From Chloroflexota bacterium (GTDB lineage: Bacteria > Chloroflexota > UBA6077 > CF-72): 6,824 nucleotides of DNA. Position numbers and translations under genes: made by a program. The stretch is taken from NCBI GenBank assembly GCA_019247135.1, contig JAFAPL010001125.1:1-6824 (forward strand). The letters are read 5' to 3'. Shown one piece after another: positions 6,822 through 6,824 of the stretch (the stretch's first letter is position 1; the number at the start of each line of letters is the position of its first letter). Below the pieces are notes generated by a model. The model was given only the letters and a program-made list of their open reading frames with translations. It searched no databases and was not told the origin of the DNA.

Positions 6822-6824
6822 GAG

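Overview
This is a GC-rich bacterial window with every supported gene on the + strand. No rRNA, tRNA or CRISPR array was seen. The TPR regulator type, the transposase type and the large STAND-type ATPase suggest a Chloroflexota-like or similar high-GC, large-genome bacterium. That placement is a guess, because no single gene decides it.

The left third is decayed. Bases 1-1076 hold the C-terminal part of a tetratricopeptide-repeat (TPR) regulator that is cut by the window edge and broken by one apparent 1-base deletion near 195-200. Bases 1077-1727 have no confident gene: a paired 10-bp palindrome-containing repeat, and a 48-codon reading frame that looks like a signal peptide. Bases 1728-2364 hold the remains of an ISKra4-type transposase, with about four frame changes and two internal deletions.

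The centre, 2395-5865, is intact and is the most interesting part. A perfect TTGACA box lies just past the insertion-sequence remnant. It precedes an exported protein with a ComEC-type metallo-beta-lactamase fold whose metal-binding residues are all replaced. Eleven bases later comes an 838-residue membrane protein: two membrane helices, a STAND-like NTPase with Walker A and B motifs, a third membrane helix, and a C-terminal beta-propeller-like region predicted to lie outside the membrane. The two genes look like one operon. The dead exported domain and the outer sensor domain would sit in the same compartment, so a ligand-sensing or conflict/defence signalling pair is a reasonable hypothesis.

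The right end has a 566-base stretch with only a doubtful cysteine-rich small frame and a candidate promoter. After it comes a complete 129-residue protein with a peptidoglycan-binding domain and a strong ribosome binding site.
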